Under the pieces are notes generated by a model. It worked only from the letters and a program-made list of their open reading frames with translations, was not told the DNA's origin and did no database searches. Shown piece after piece: positions 33,467-44,391 of a stretch of 64,000 nucleotides of DNA. This stretch comes from Pseudevernia furfuracea (lineage: Eukaryota; Ascomycota; Lecanoromycetes; Lecanorales; Parmeliaceae): assembly GCA_022315425.1 (NCBI GenBank), contig JAIUPT010000034.1:124001-188000 (forward strand), given 5' to 3'. The number at the start of each line of letters is the position of its first letter. Position 1 is the first letter of the stretch. A program made the position numbers and the translations under genes.

Positions 33467-36400
33467 TCACACCCCCTTCTTCCCGCCCAACGGCACCACA
33501 AACGGCCTCCTCTCGACCCCCATCCTCGGCTTACCATCACCGACGCCTATAAACCCACCGTACCCAAACTTCCAATCTTCCGGCCACGGCTGATCCCTCA
33601 CCTGTTCCCCGACCAGCCCGCTGCCACGGAATAGCTCAAGCACGCCGGCAATGGTCTCCGCCAAGACGCCTTTCGGCATCGGTCTGGGCCTCCGAACGTA
33701 GTACGCCACTGCGACGGCAATGTTCAGCAGCAGTAATATGACCGTGACCGTGAACATGGACGTAGACATGAAGACGCGAGTGCAGGGCACGAACATCGTT
33801 CCTTGGACCATGGCCCCTTGGGGTGCGGGGACGAAAGCAGAGGGCCGCAGGCTGAGCATGATCGGAAACAAACGTGTAAGTAGGTCTATGACGACAGGAG
33901 CGATCGTTTCGAAGTCTGGTGCCGGAAGCGTGGGACTGATGAATTCGGGTGAGTTGGTGAGCGCTTTTATGAGAAACCCCGGCCAGGTATCACTGGTATT
34001 ATCATTGTTCCAATGAGGGTTCTTGTTGTTGAAGGGGGCGTCGAAGCCAACGAAGAGATCGCTCAATAAAGAGGGAAGGGAGCTACTGTTCACCGAAGAG
34101 ATGTTTGTAGAGACTTCACTTTTGCGCGCGTATCTTTCAACGCGGCCACTGGTGGTGACCTCGACTTCGTACATGGCAGTGAACAAAGTGGACTCACAAG
34201 TCATCCAGGTGGAAGAAGTGAACAAGCTATCAACGCCTTCGACCTCCGCATAGAGCTCGGCTCTCAGAAAGCCCACGGCGAGAGTACTGCCACAGATATC
34301 ACGATCGCCCTGGCTTGCATTCGCAAAGCTCGAACCTAGTGGCGCGATCATCTCCAACGATGCATTCGTCTTGCTGTAAGAATTGTAAAATGTATCCCAC
34401 TGGCGAGTACAATATACATTGTTCTGATTCACGGAGATCCGGGGTGCGCCAATTTCATTGTTGGGCAGAGCGATATATGCTGGATCATTCCATGTTTGAT
34501 TCGTACAGACAACATTAAATCCGAATCCAGCTGTGGTTGCCATATACGACTGGACGCTCCCTGACGGTGACGTCGTGTTAATTTGGAAGGGGAGAAAGTA
34601 CAGATCTCGTGAAACCCAAGCAGGGAGAGAAGTTCCGTGACTAAAGTTGGCCGCCGCGATATAGAGGTGGTCGGAGCTGGATGTCTCCGAAGGGATTGAA
34701 TTGATCGATGGTAAGAAAGACTTCAAAAACATGCCATCAGACGCGATAACCGCAAGGCGTGGCTGCAGCAAAGCGTTCAGAACAACAGCCAACACGTTGG
34801 CAGATAGTCCAATTGCACAGACAGCCACGAGGAGGAAGTGACGAGCTTTAAACGCTCGCCAGATGGTCAACTGCGGAGGCAGCGACGTATATCTGAGATC
34901 CATTGACTGAGAAGCTTTTGCTTCGCCACCTCGCAGTGCCTCAAAGGGTTTTAATATGCACAATTTTCGGTTCAGCAGAGTCCAATAAGGTTCGAGCAGC
35001 GTTGCAAAAAGAACTGGGATATAATTGAGTGCGAGCTGAGCCATTATTGGGTTGTTGGATGGTACGTCGAGTCCGTTCAGGTGACGGATACAAAGACGCA
35101 GGGCCACGACGATGACCAAGACTGCTATGAGCACCCCAAGAAACGCGAAACCGACAGCATACCCCATCACAAATGGTAGTACTGGCTTTTCATTGGTGTT
35201 TTTGCCAAGTTCAACGGCAGAAGACCTTGAGCTAGTTGAACCCGGTGGCCGCTCCCTGCTGCAGCTGTCCACGCGAAGTCCTCCGCTTTTCAAAGTCAGA
35301 ATTGGTCGACAGGTTTTACGCCCCAGCGTCTCAATGATTGCTGGAATCTTGGGATCATTCTGAATAATCTCTAGTATGCTGCTGAGCGACGCTGGGTCTT
35401 TGCGAAGCTCGCTTGGACGACTCCAGCAGATGAGGAGAAGAAGCGAGGTCGATAATGCTGCCAAGCCTAAGCACGCCTCGAGGACTATAGCCAACGTTCG
35501 GACCACTACAATAGCATTTGTGTCCCCATTCAATGTCCCCGCAACTCTATTGGACGTCGAGTTCGATGTAGAGGTACCTGTGGAAAACAAATCGTTTACC
35601 GCCAGAGCAAAAAGTAGCTTGTATGCGCTATCCAAGCTTGTCCCGAGCACACTAGCGTTCAGATACGCATCTGTAGCAAGTTGAGAGGAGCCGACTGCAA
35701 AGACGATGATATTATCAAACACATCCGTGATTCCTCGAATTTGAAGCTGGGTCGTATCGATTTGTTGTGTTGTTTCATTGACGTCCCCTTTCAATTGGTT
35801 TGTATCCGACTGCTGTAGTCCATTATGGTTTGGCGATCTGCTTACCACGATGGACTCAAATGTCGAAATGTCAAAGGTTGTGTTCAATAGCCGCTGTGGG
35901 GGCGCCAAGGGCCTAACATTTGACATTGTCATGTTTGGTGTGGTCAATGTTGCATTGACAGACTGTTCGGAATAGGACGGCTCACAGAAAAGTACTGTCT
36001 TCTCCCAGTAAGAAGCCCAAGGGGTTCCATATGTTCGGTCCGACCAAGCGTACGATCCTTGTAGCTGTAGAGGTTTCCGATCTTGAGGAGGCTCAGAGCT
36101 CTTGAACGAGAATGCCATGAACGCCGTTGAAGTATTGCCGCCGGCGCATTCAGTCTGATAGTACGAAGAAAATAGGCTGGTGCTGTTAGGTATCGTTCCA
36201 TCGATGTCAATCTCTTCAACCACGCACCCTTTCCCATTGTCGTATGTGACGCCGTGGGAGTCGTTACCAACTACGGCAGGCTGACAGTCAAGACTCGAAC
36301 TATACATTGTGGTCTGAGCAGTCCAACTGCTCTGAAAGAATGCCGACGTCGTCTGTTGGTCCATTTGAAACGGCACGAAAGCGCCATCCAGTGTTGTGAA

Positions 36401-37171
36401 ACTTGGCAGTTTCTGATCCAGCCACAGGATGCTATACGCATTCATCATGAACACCCGATTAAGAGATGAGCTCTGTTGCGCTACAGGCAAAAGGCTGGCT
36501 GTATGAGTCACACTCGTGGTTGCCGAATGTGTGACTATGTGGTATTCAAACACGGCGCCGCTGAGCGGTGTGATTCCACAGAACACCAATGTCGACACGA
36601 AACACGCAATGACTACACTCCAATGTCTGCGATGATCATCAGTGACGCACCTTCCTAGGACCATTGCTGCATACCTTAATTGTAATGCTTTGATGGGCGG
36701 TACGAGTTCGAGGTCGAAAGGATAGTGGAGGAAGATCGAATTCGCCGGCGAAGCTCCTTCAGTTTTTGACATTTGGAAGTATGGCTCAAGTCGTTTCGTG
36801 TCGAGAGCAATCCACGCCCATATCATACTGTATACGACTGCAAGGACTGTGGGGAGGTAGAAGTAGGTGAAAGTCGTAAGATTCGAGAAATTCCTCTTGG
36901 CGAAGACAATGCCGCCATTGCGATAGCTTTCGCGAGAGAGGTACTCAAAAATTGCAACCAGTATAAGCGGAAAAGCTATAAGGCATACTAGCAATGGCCC
37001 GCGCAGGGTTACAGGCTTCCAAAATGGATCGAGTCCTTTTGCTAAGGGACATTAGCATAGTAAAGAACCCAGGCAGGCGCTGTTACCTTGAGGTTTTCTA
37101 TTATCAAGCGGGAAGTATGATAGACGCCGGAGCCCGGGGAACCGCTGCCATGAACTGCTGGCTCTCTTCAT
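33467..37171 (-). CDS. DUF3433 family large membrane protein
   Basis: Two exons, 37087-37171 and 33467-37041, with a 45-nt intron carrying a perfect TGCTAATG branch site, join in phase to 1219 aa. ATG 37171 starts MKRASSSWQRFPGLRRLSYF. Two repeated modules are visible, each with LR..RPxxAL-type entry into TM helices and an EPY motif: the first has LDTKRLEPYFQMS, the second LLEPYWTLLNRKLCILKPFE. About eight to nine hydrophobic helices alternate with long, N-glycosylation-rich extracellular domains of 300-400 residues, the usual DUF3433 layout. Molecular function of the family is unknown; it is likely at the plasma membrane. The codon that opens the longest uninterrupted frame is not ATG, which is why the short first exon is needed. 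Confidence 0.87.
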
Positions 37172-37987
37172 TTTTACCAGATGGGCCATGACACTGTTTC
37201 AATGCCCGAAGATTGGCATCACGAGATGGCAGAATGTGCTCGGGGCTAGCGGAGATCTTAGGATGATAAGAACAGACGGCACATCCCAAACACTAAATAG
37301 GGTCTAGCTTTTTAAAAGACGGAGAAGTAGAAGTCCCAGAAAATTTTGCCTCTTCTGAGCTGGAGGCTGGCTGGGGTTCAAGAGGACACGAAGGTCGGTG
37401 GGCGCACCGCCTGCACGGCGCGCCGTGATGGAGCCGACACCATCCATCAGGCGCAATCAGCATCCTGCGTAGTTGTCTGAGAGGGCTGAGTCATTAATGG
37501 AACGCAGCTAGAAGAGGGCAAGGACTGCAGAGAGTGGCGCAGCATTGAGGGAGGAAACCATGCCACACCAATTCTTTTCTTTGGGCACCCGCTGCGGCAA
37601 TGAAAGCTCAGACGCATGAATCGCAGGCTGGAAGATGGCTGACACCACATTTCTGAAAGCAAATCTTTGACTGTGGAGTACTGTGTAGGATGAAGGGTAG
37701 TTTTTAGGATTCTAGATTGACATGGTGAAAGAGAAAGAAGGAGCAGAAGGTTGCCCTAGCGCTGAGGCAAACTAAGGTACTCTAGACTCCGAGACACTTC
37801 TATTCAGCAACCAGCTATGCTATGCCAGTGCAGTTTGGTCAATACTGCAGGCCCGCATACTTGGAATCTAGACATAGTAACAGTCCTTGAGATTCCACAG
37901 CATTGCAAGTGCACTGATTGTAGTCAATGTACGAGACTAGTAGCTGGCCAATGTCTTCGTTCCAAACATGCGGTTCAACCCTACCCC
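37172..37987. other. Intergenic region
   Basis: Promoter of the DUF3433 gene and 3' flank of the next minus-strand frame. No gene seen. Confidence 0.45.
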
Positions 37988-38521
37988 TTAAACCTCCCAG
38001 AAAAGTGTCACCCTCACTCCCTCCATCACCGTCACGTTATCACTCGGATTCACCCTCGACCATCCTCCAACCTCATCCCCTACCTGCAGAGCCCGCATGA
38101 ACTCCGCTCCATCTCTTCTGCCCACGTCATCTAAACCCTTTACGAAGTCAACAATCTCCTTTCGTGGGGTAAAGGCTCCGACGGGCAGATTGTTTGGGTC
38201 TCCTTTATTCCCTGTGATTGGTTCAAGCGGCCTGTACATGGTTTGGCAACGCTTGTGGTCAAAAGCGGCCTGTTTACATACGAAAGTACTTGGGAACGCT
38301 CCCCTTGACTCCATCTGAATTCGGAGGTAATCGGGTACAAATTGGACAAATACGATGCGCGAGATTTGTACCCTTTTCTGTAGAGCTCGATAGCTCCTAG
38401 AAAGAAAACCCCCCCCCAACTCGCAGCTAGGTCCCATGCAGCCTAGTGTAGACGATGAAGTCATCAGGGTCTTGAACTTTTTGGCCCCAAAACCTGAACA
38501 GGAGGGGTAATACGTAAACAT
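37988..38521 (-). CDS. Partial relative of the F-box-like protein family (possibly decayed)
   Basis: ATG at 38521 opens 177 aa. The C-terminus, FMRALQVGDEVGGWSRV, then VMEGVRVTLFWEV, parallels the end of the 405-aa protein at 31173-32390 (GLKEGDCIGLWARAR, then VDRVAIHVFWAV). The F-box-like N-terminal half is missing, and the first 50 residues look non-conserved. It could be the last exon of a longer spliced gene, a truncated paralogue or a relic. An AG at about 38313 may be an acceptor for the conserved part. Confidence 0.4.
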   Translation of the reverse strand: MFTYYPSCSGFGAKKFKTLMTSSSTLGCMGPSCELGGGFLSRSYRALQKRVQISRIVFVQFVPDYLRIQMESRGAFPSTFVCKQAAFDHKRCQTMYRPLEPITGNKGDPNNLPVGAFTPRKEIVDFVKGLDDVGRRDGAEFMRALQVGDEVGGWSRVNPSDNVTVMEGVRVTLFWEV

Positions 38522-38608
38522 TGTAGCTTTATCTTTTATCTCCCCCCACTTCAATCCACAAACTACCTACACACCACACCAACCACACACCCGGAGCAGC
38601 CAGCAAAC

Positions 38609-39331
38609 ATGGTCAAAGTACTAGAAAACCGCGCCATCGACCTCGACATCGTCCCCGGGTCCAAAGATGGCGGCGAACTGAAAGACCAAGCCGACGCCAT
38701 CACGTATGCCAATCCCCAAACCCCCACCATCTCCAGATAAGAACGATGGCCAAACTGACTCTTCCTCCACCTACCCTCCAGCGGCCAAGCGACGCAGAAC
38801 CTCCCACCCGAAGCCCGCCAGCGCGTCGAAGGCTTCACGCAAGGCGCCACAGGCGTCGGCGCAGACGCTCTGCAGACCGTTGGTGGAGGGGTCAAAGGCG
38901 TCGTTGATACCGCCGGCAACACCGTGCGTCTCCTCCTCCTCCTCCTCCCCCAACCCGGCTCCTCCACCTACCCCTCGCATACCACCCCATACATACACAC
39001 ACGCCAGCCCAACCCCAACTAACAAACCCCCACCCACCAGATCGGCACCCTCGGCATCGGCCTCAGCGACACCGTCTCCGGCGTAGCAGGAGGCCTCGGC
39101 AAAGTCGCCTCCGGCGCCGGCCAAACGGCCGCGGCGCCATTCACGTCTGCGGAGACGAAAGAGGGGGGTGAGGAGGGGGCTGCGGCCGGGGATGTGAAAG
39201 GCGCGGCGGATTCGGCGATGGAGACGGCGGGGGAGGCCGGGGGGAAGGCGGCGGAGGCGGCGGGGAGTGCGAAGGACACGGTCGGGGATGCGGCCGGGCA
39301 AGGGGGGAAGAAGCTGGGGTTGGAGGAGTAG
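38609..39331 (+). CDS. LEA-like Gly/Ala-rich hydrophilic protein
   Basis: Exons 38609-38703, 38782-38923 and 39041-39331 join in phase to 175 aa. The chain opens MVKVLENRAIDLDIVPGSKD. It is then dominated by Gly, Ala, Thr and charged residues in amphipathic repeats (VGGGVKGVVDTAGNTIGTLG, AETAGEAGGKAAEAAGSAKD-like), ending KKLGLEE. This resembles group-3 late embryogenesis abundant and other desiccation-type proteins; no hydrophobic core or catalytic motif. Role in stress tolerance is inference. Both introns have clean GT-AG ends. Confidence 0.7.
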
Positions 39332-39518
39332 GGGTGCGGTGGGTTGTTGGGCCGAATGCCTTTCTGTTAGCAAGTAGCACGGCTATCTTCCCCTTGACTC
39401 GTGCATGTTTTGGGGTAAATAGCCCGAATACTAGGTCTCGACTTGGGGCATTCTCGATGCTAAACGCCATTATCATGGCAATATTTACTCATGCGCCTAT
39501 TCAAGTGTATTGATTATT

Positions 39519-41561
39519 CTAGGTAGTGCATAAACATGCCGGGACTTTTCTCGGCGGAAACGAAGCCTCAAACGCATGCATGAACCGAAACAAGGTCTCT
39601 TCCCGATAAGCCCTGGCCACAACAAAGAGGCCGAACGGCTGACCGCTCGTCTGTGTCGCCCCAAGCGGGACGGTGGCAACGGGAAAGCCTGGAAGCAAAA
39701 CCAGACAATTATTAGCTAGGCTTTAGCACCGGGGGGGGGGCTGTTGGAAAAAGGGGCTTTTGCATACCCGCACAAGCCGAGAAACCCACGATGGGACTCT
39801 CCGACGGTGCCGCTATCACGTCGAGGTGGAAATCGTCCATCATTTTTTCCAGGCACTTTTCGCGCGCGAGTCGCCTGCAGAGGACGCGCGCGTTGAGGCA
39901 GTCTTCCTCGCTCGTGGTGCCGTTGAGGGCTTTGATCAAGTCTTCTTGGTCTTCGTGTGCTAAGGTAATTACCAACCGTATAAGCGTATTGCCCCTGTAT
40001 AAATTTATAGAAAGGGTTAACGAACGTTTGGGCAGAGCGACTGCAGCGTTTTGTTCATTGTACCGAACCACGTCCGACAGAGACTTGACGTCTGAGTTTT
40101 TGAGCGTGGCTATAAAATCACGAATGGTATCTTTGAACTCATGGACTACTCCAAATCGACAATTAGCGCATGGTCAACAGGAATTCTTTGTATAACAGAC
40201 AAGCGATGAGCTCCAGACAGCTGCTGCCATTATAAGCTACAGTACGAAAATCCGGAAGTTCAAGTGGATAAACAACACGACCCCCAAGAGCCCGGATCCT
40301 TGAAACTGCAGACTCGTACTCGAGCTTCTAGAGTGAAACGGTTAGACGCTTTGGTTTTGATATTGGCCAAACAGCAGATAATCACCATTGCGGGGGCCTC
40401 CCAAACACTACAGTCGATGAAGCCCACTGCAAGATCTTTCCAGCTATTCGTATGCGGAGTAGGGATACCCTGTTGGAATAGCCTTTGCTGGGCGTCCGGA
40501 TTCAAGATACTGCTAGTCAGTAATGTTACATCCTGGGCAGACTTCGCCATTACGCCAATGCTATCAAACGTGCGGCTCAATGCGAAAACTCCGTCCATCG
40601 GAACCGATCCCACGGTAGGTTTCATTGCGTAAAGACTGGCACGACTGGCAGGCCATACAGTTGAGCCTGCAGTCTCGGTACCAAGGCCTAATGGTGCGAA
40701 GCCCGCAGATATGCCGACTGCGGTACCGGACGACGAGCCGCCGGGAGTCTTTCAAAGGTGAGCTCAACCTTACTTATTCAGCCTTACTTGTGACCCGGTT
40801 GCGATACTCACAGCTTTGCCAGCTCCTTGATCATGTTGTTGGGCGTACGCTGATTTGGTTTGACCGCCGTAAGCTGACCAACCTGGCGTCATCGAAGAGG
40901 CTCTGCGTATGGTTAATGGTTCAGCCTTCAACAAACAAGAAGGCATACTTCAAGCCACAGAATTCCTGCCAAGCATCAGTGAGAGCTCACTGGCCGACGG
41001 ACTGCAGGCATACTGTCAGGTTGGTTTTCCCGAGTATAATCAGGCCTTTCTTGATAAGCTGTTCCCAACCATCAGTGAAAATTCGCAAGTCGAACGCTTT
41101 CATGCTTGCCTGATCCACAACACTAGCGTTTCTCTCCGGCTTCGCGCCAGCAAATACATACGACCCCACCGTGCTGGTCATACCTAGCGACATGTCGGTC
41201 ATGACAGCGTCCTACGCGCGTCTTAGATCCGAATTGAGACGATGCCCCGTAATCCCACCTTCACGATGATTGGCAGGCCATGCAGAGGTCCCCTTGTCCG
41301 TCCTGCAGCGCGTTCTCGGTCGAGCTCGTGGGCTCTTAGGAGCAAAAGCCTCTTGGGTGCTACAGATATCATAGCATTTAGAGCAAGACCTGCGTGGTTA
41401 TGCCTTTCGATCTGTGAGTGACATAACTCTACGATTTCGACACTTGAGAGTGTGCCGCTTTCCAGTCGGTTTTGGAGGTCGGTGGCATTTGCTGTCAAGA
41501 CATCGAATTTCGCGGGAACTGGTGACATATCTTCTTTCTCCCTGGTAGTGGACGAGTGCAT
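39519..41561 (-). CDS. Amidase signature family hydrolase, ten exons
   Basis: Exons 41259-41561, 41110-41211, 41014-41058, 40949-40965, 40902-40812, 40748-40386, 40327-40219, 40145-40026, 39959-39768 and 39688-39519 join in phase to 503 aa. The Ser-cisSer-Lys triad is visible: Lys101 in LPIIVKDAV, cis-Ser191 in TPGGSSSG and nucleophile Ser215 in LGTETAGS, with the usual 24-residue Ser-Ser spacing. Other family blocks are LIKKGLIILGKTNLTEF, SMTPGWSAYGGQTKSAY, SIGVMAKSAQDV and ACAGFPVATVPLG. Such enzymes hydrolyse amides or carbamates in the cytosol. The intron at 41059-41109 uses a GC donor (CAG|GCAAGC). Exon 4 is only 17 nt. ATG 41561 is the first in-frame ATG; an upstream exon is possible. 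Confidence 0.86.
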
Positions 41562-42627
41562 GCTGGTGTGGTGCCAGTCTTGGTTGGGCGTAAAAGGAGT
41601 CTCCAATCAGTCTTGCGAAAGTTGCTTCAAGGCTTCGATGAATTCTATTGAGCTTAATCGTCGGTACAGTCCGCTTACATGGTCACTGCATACTTTTCGT
41701 AACAATGAAATTACTTCACTCCTGTATTGAAATATTTAGACGAACAGCTTGGGAGAAGCTAGTATCGCTACAACAGTAGAGGAAAAGAAGGAGACGCCTC
41801 TTGCGTCAGAGAATGCATCTAATTTATGCAACATAGTCAAGGAAGCAGCGAGCATAACAAAGATGACTCTGATGACATAAGATATTGGAGCACTGAGGTT
41901 AATTAATAAGCGTTATGCAGCAAGCGACGATCTACCTGAGAGATTAGGTCCTTACCTTACTTTACCTTAACGAGCCTAAGTATAAGCGGGGCCTAGTGGC
42001 GTCCTTACAAAATCATATACCCGAAAAGCAAATTCCTTACTAATTCATGCCCCTATTTTAATCATCAGCTCTAGATTCACCGACTCACCCAACGGCGAAA
42101 AGCAAAATGGAATCTTGTCCTTGACAATCACAATGACAATCGACCGGAGGCGGTGGAGACCGAAAAAAAAAACCTTGTTCGAATACGCCGAACACGGTTA
42201 AGTCATGACCCGAGTCATTACCAGCGGCCCTGAAACATTTGAGTTATGTTAGACTGTCTGACATAAGACCTAATTTCAAATGTATACTGACTTTCTCAAT
42301 GTATGACGCTCGGTATTTACGAATTATACTACATCTAGCTGACCAAGCGAGCATCGTACCAGAGACTCTACCACTCCCCACAGCTAGATCTGTCCCATGA
42401 CCATCACCGCAGCTTTTACCATTTACACCCCTCCATCCATGGCAACCTATTGATCCGAGATCCACGACTCCAACTTCACTATCCAGAACACATGGTTCAT
42501 GTTACCCGTCTTGATCTCTCATAAGCCCCCATAACCTTCATCTTTCATCGAGCATTTGTGCTCAACATCCACAATTCGCTTCGGGCAAGCAGAGAAAGTC
42601 TCAGCACACGCCGAAGTACCGTCTGTG
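41562..42627. other. Intergenic region at left edge of the RiPP cluster
   Basis: Divergent spacer of 1066 bp. It includes a ccttaccttactttacctta stretch with a nearby gcggggcct (41950-42000) that resembles the inner part of the MITE-like element at 58253-58351. No gene seen. Confidence 0.45.
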
Positions 42628-43311
42628 ATGAATTCGCTACCATTCGTTGCCGAGAGCGAGTACAGAGAAGCTCTCCTTGAGGAAGATGGCCCTGCTGATG
42701 GAATGGATACCGACAAGGGGCCAGAGAGCAAAGGAGTTCGCCTTCATCCGTCGGCAACTAGTATTGCTCGCTACTTGTTCATCACACTGGTGTTGATGGC
42801 CTTATTGTTCTCCATTCCAGCACTACTCAATCATCCCCCAGCCAACAGTCCGGACGGTTTCTCTTCCATGTCCACGTCACGACAGGAAGGGACGTGGGAT
42901 CAATGCGGCAACTCTCCGGCTGACGCAATCGAGCGAGGATGTCGTTTTGACGTGATGAGCTTCTCATGGCTGCCTCTTCCATGCTTTGACTCGCCACTTT
43001 CCGCAGAGTTCCTTGCACTTCGTGACTGGCACTGGTATCTGGATTCAACCGACGAGCAAGAGGTGCTAGTCAACGAAGTTGAGCTTGGAACCCACGATCA
43101 GCTATTCGTCACGTGGGAATATCATCTGAACCACTGCACCTACATGTGGAAGAAACTTCATCGGGCGATACTTCGAGAGGGGCCGATTGACAGCTATATT
43201 GGCAATTACAGCCATACTTTGCACTGCGCAGAAGTGCTAGTCGGCAACAGTGTGCCGTTGGCCGAGAAGAACACTTTCATTTTCATTAAGTATCCTACTT
43301 GTATACTGTAA
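42628..43311 (+). CDS. UstYa-like layout membrane protein with two HxxHC motifs
   Basis: Single exon, 227 aa from ATG 42628. It has a short cytosolic N-terminus, one transmembrane helix (about residues 55-72, YLFITLVLMALLFSIPALL), then a lumenal domain. Conserved-looking blocks are DQCGNSPADAIERGCRFDVM and FSWLPLPCFDSPLSAEFLAL. Two His-Cys motifs follow: EYHLNHCTYMWKKLHRA and SHTLHCAEVL. The arrangement (N-terminal TM plus two HxxHC motifs about 30-40 residues apart) parallels UstYa/DUF3328 proteins although the intervening sequence differs; it belongs to a widespread ascomycete family without a name I can assign. Its place next to the precursor gene suggests a role in the cluster. Catalysis is inference. 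Confidence 0.75.
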   Translation: MNSLPFVAESEYREALLEEDGPADGMDTDKGPESKGVRLHPSATSIARYLFITLVLMALLFSIPALLNHPPANSPDGFSSMSTSRQEGTWDQCGNSPADAIERGCRFDVMSFSWLPLPCFDSPLSAEFLALRDWHWYLDSTDEQEVLVNEVELGTHDQLFVTWEYHLNHCTYMWKKLHRAILREGPIDSYIGNYSHTLHCAEVLVGNSVPLAEKNTFIFIKYPTCIL

Positions 43312-43980
43312 TGAATAATTGCAGTCCCTCAACTCCATAGTACAACTTCTCGTCTCGAAAGAATGACTTTGTCGTAAGACTTACAACAAGCACAATACTA
43401 GACGCCATTATTACACGACTCATGATCAACTTGGCTTGTAGATGGAAATCTGGACCGGAAACCATTCTAGGTAGGTCATTCATCTCATCCTATTAGGTAT
43501 GTCTATACATGTTTCTACATTGAAAATACTCAACTTCTACTAAGTATTCTATGCGAGAATAAAATAAACTAATTCAGCTTCAACTCGAATAATTACTTAA
43601 TATTGAGCTATGTGCGGTCCCTGTAGTGAGCATGAGAATCTCGATGATTGGAAGCTCAGGCCTTGACTTCAAGCTATGGTTTGTATTGCAAAGACAGTGA
43701 GCACCCGACGAGTGTCACAACGAACGAAAATTCAGGGTACATTAAAATCCAAGAAACCGACACAGAACGAATGTCGAGGCGCTCTTTTCGCGCTTCAAGC
43801 CTGGCTCACACTGATCCAAAAGCAACCCCAGGCCAAAACCCTCCAACCAGACTGACGACCACAATCTCCAGTAACCATTGTGTGTGCTTTCCATTCGTCT
43901 TCAGCACGGAACCACCGAAATTTTGTGACTGCGGTGGAATCCACCGATGGGAGTCCGGGGGCCGATGTGGGCTAGTCGAC
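43312..43980. other. Intergenic region
   Basis: Between the convergent ends of the HxxHC protein and the precursor gene. No gene seen. Confidence 0.45.
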
Positions 43981-44391
43981 CTACTCGGTGTCGTCGTACT
44001 CGCCGTAGTTTTTGGTCCATGGGATTGGGCAGCGCTTTTCGATAACTCCGTCCACCTCGCGTTTGATGCAGCCGCTTGGCTCCTCTTCGGAGCGGGCCTT
44101 CAGAGCATCATCATATTCGCCGTAGTTCTTGGTCCATGGGATCGGGCAACGTTTCTCGATGACCCCATCCACCTCGCGTTTGATGCAGCCGCTTGGCTCC
44201 TCCTCTGAGCGAGCTTTCAGAGCATCGTCATATTCGCCGTAGTTCTTGGTCCATGGGATCGGGCAGCGTTTTTCGATGACCCCATCCACCTCGCGTTTGA
44301 TGCAGCCGTTGGGTTCTGCTTGCTCGGGAGTAGGTAGAGCAATGACTGCGGTTGCAGCAAGGAGCATCAAGGAACCAATGGCAAACTTCAT
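43981..44391 (-). CDS. Kex2-processed repeat precursor peptide, candidate dikaritin-type RiPP precursor
   Basis: Single exon, 136 aa from ATG 44391. A signal peptide (MKFAIGSLMLLAATAVIA) and a short pro-region precede three copies of a 39-residue unit starting at residues 34, 73 and 112. Lys-Arg sites end at residues 33, 42, 72, 81, 111 and 120. Cleavage there would free EVDGVIE and, from each copy, a Cys-starting peptide CPIPWTKNYGEYDD with a C-terminal follower (ALKARSEEEPSGCI), the last copy ending DDTE. The three copies are identical in protein over the shared length yet differ at many third codon positions. Six UstYa-family genes lie within 14 kb. In ustiloxin, phomopsin and asperipin systems such repeats are cut by Kex2-type protease in the Golgi and oxidatively cyclised by UstYa enzymes. 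Core limits and product are not known. Confidence 0.88.
   Translation of the reverse strand: MKFAIGSLMLLAATAVIALPTPEQAEPNGCIKREVDGVIEKRCPIPWTKNYGEYDDALKARSEEEPSGCIKREVDGVIEKRCPIPWTKNYGEYDDALKARSEEEPSGCIKREVDGVIEKRCPIPWTKNYGEYDDTE

Noticed and set aside
40921..40923. In-frame TGA in the amidase, suggesting a pseudogene
   Set aside because: A 46-nt intron with donor AA|GTATGC and acceptor CGCAG|A removes it and restores family sequence in phase.
43981..44391. Alpha-factor-type mating pheromone precursor
   Set aside because: Signal peptide, repeats and KR sites would fit, but the repeats do not resemble known ascomycete pheromones, there are no dipeptidyl-aminopeptidase spacers, and six UstYa genes are adjacent. 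Not fully excluded.
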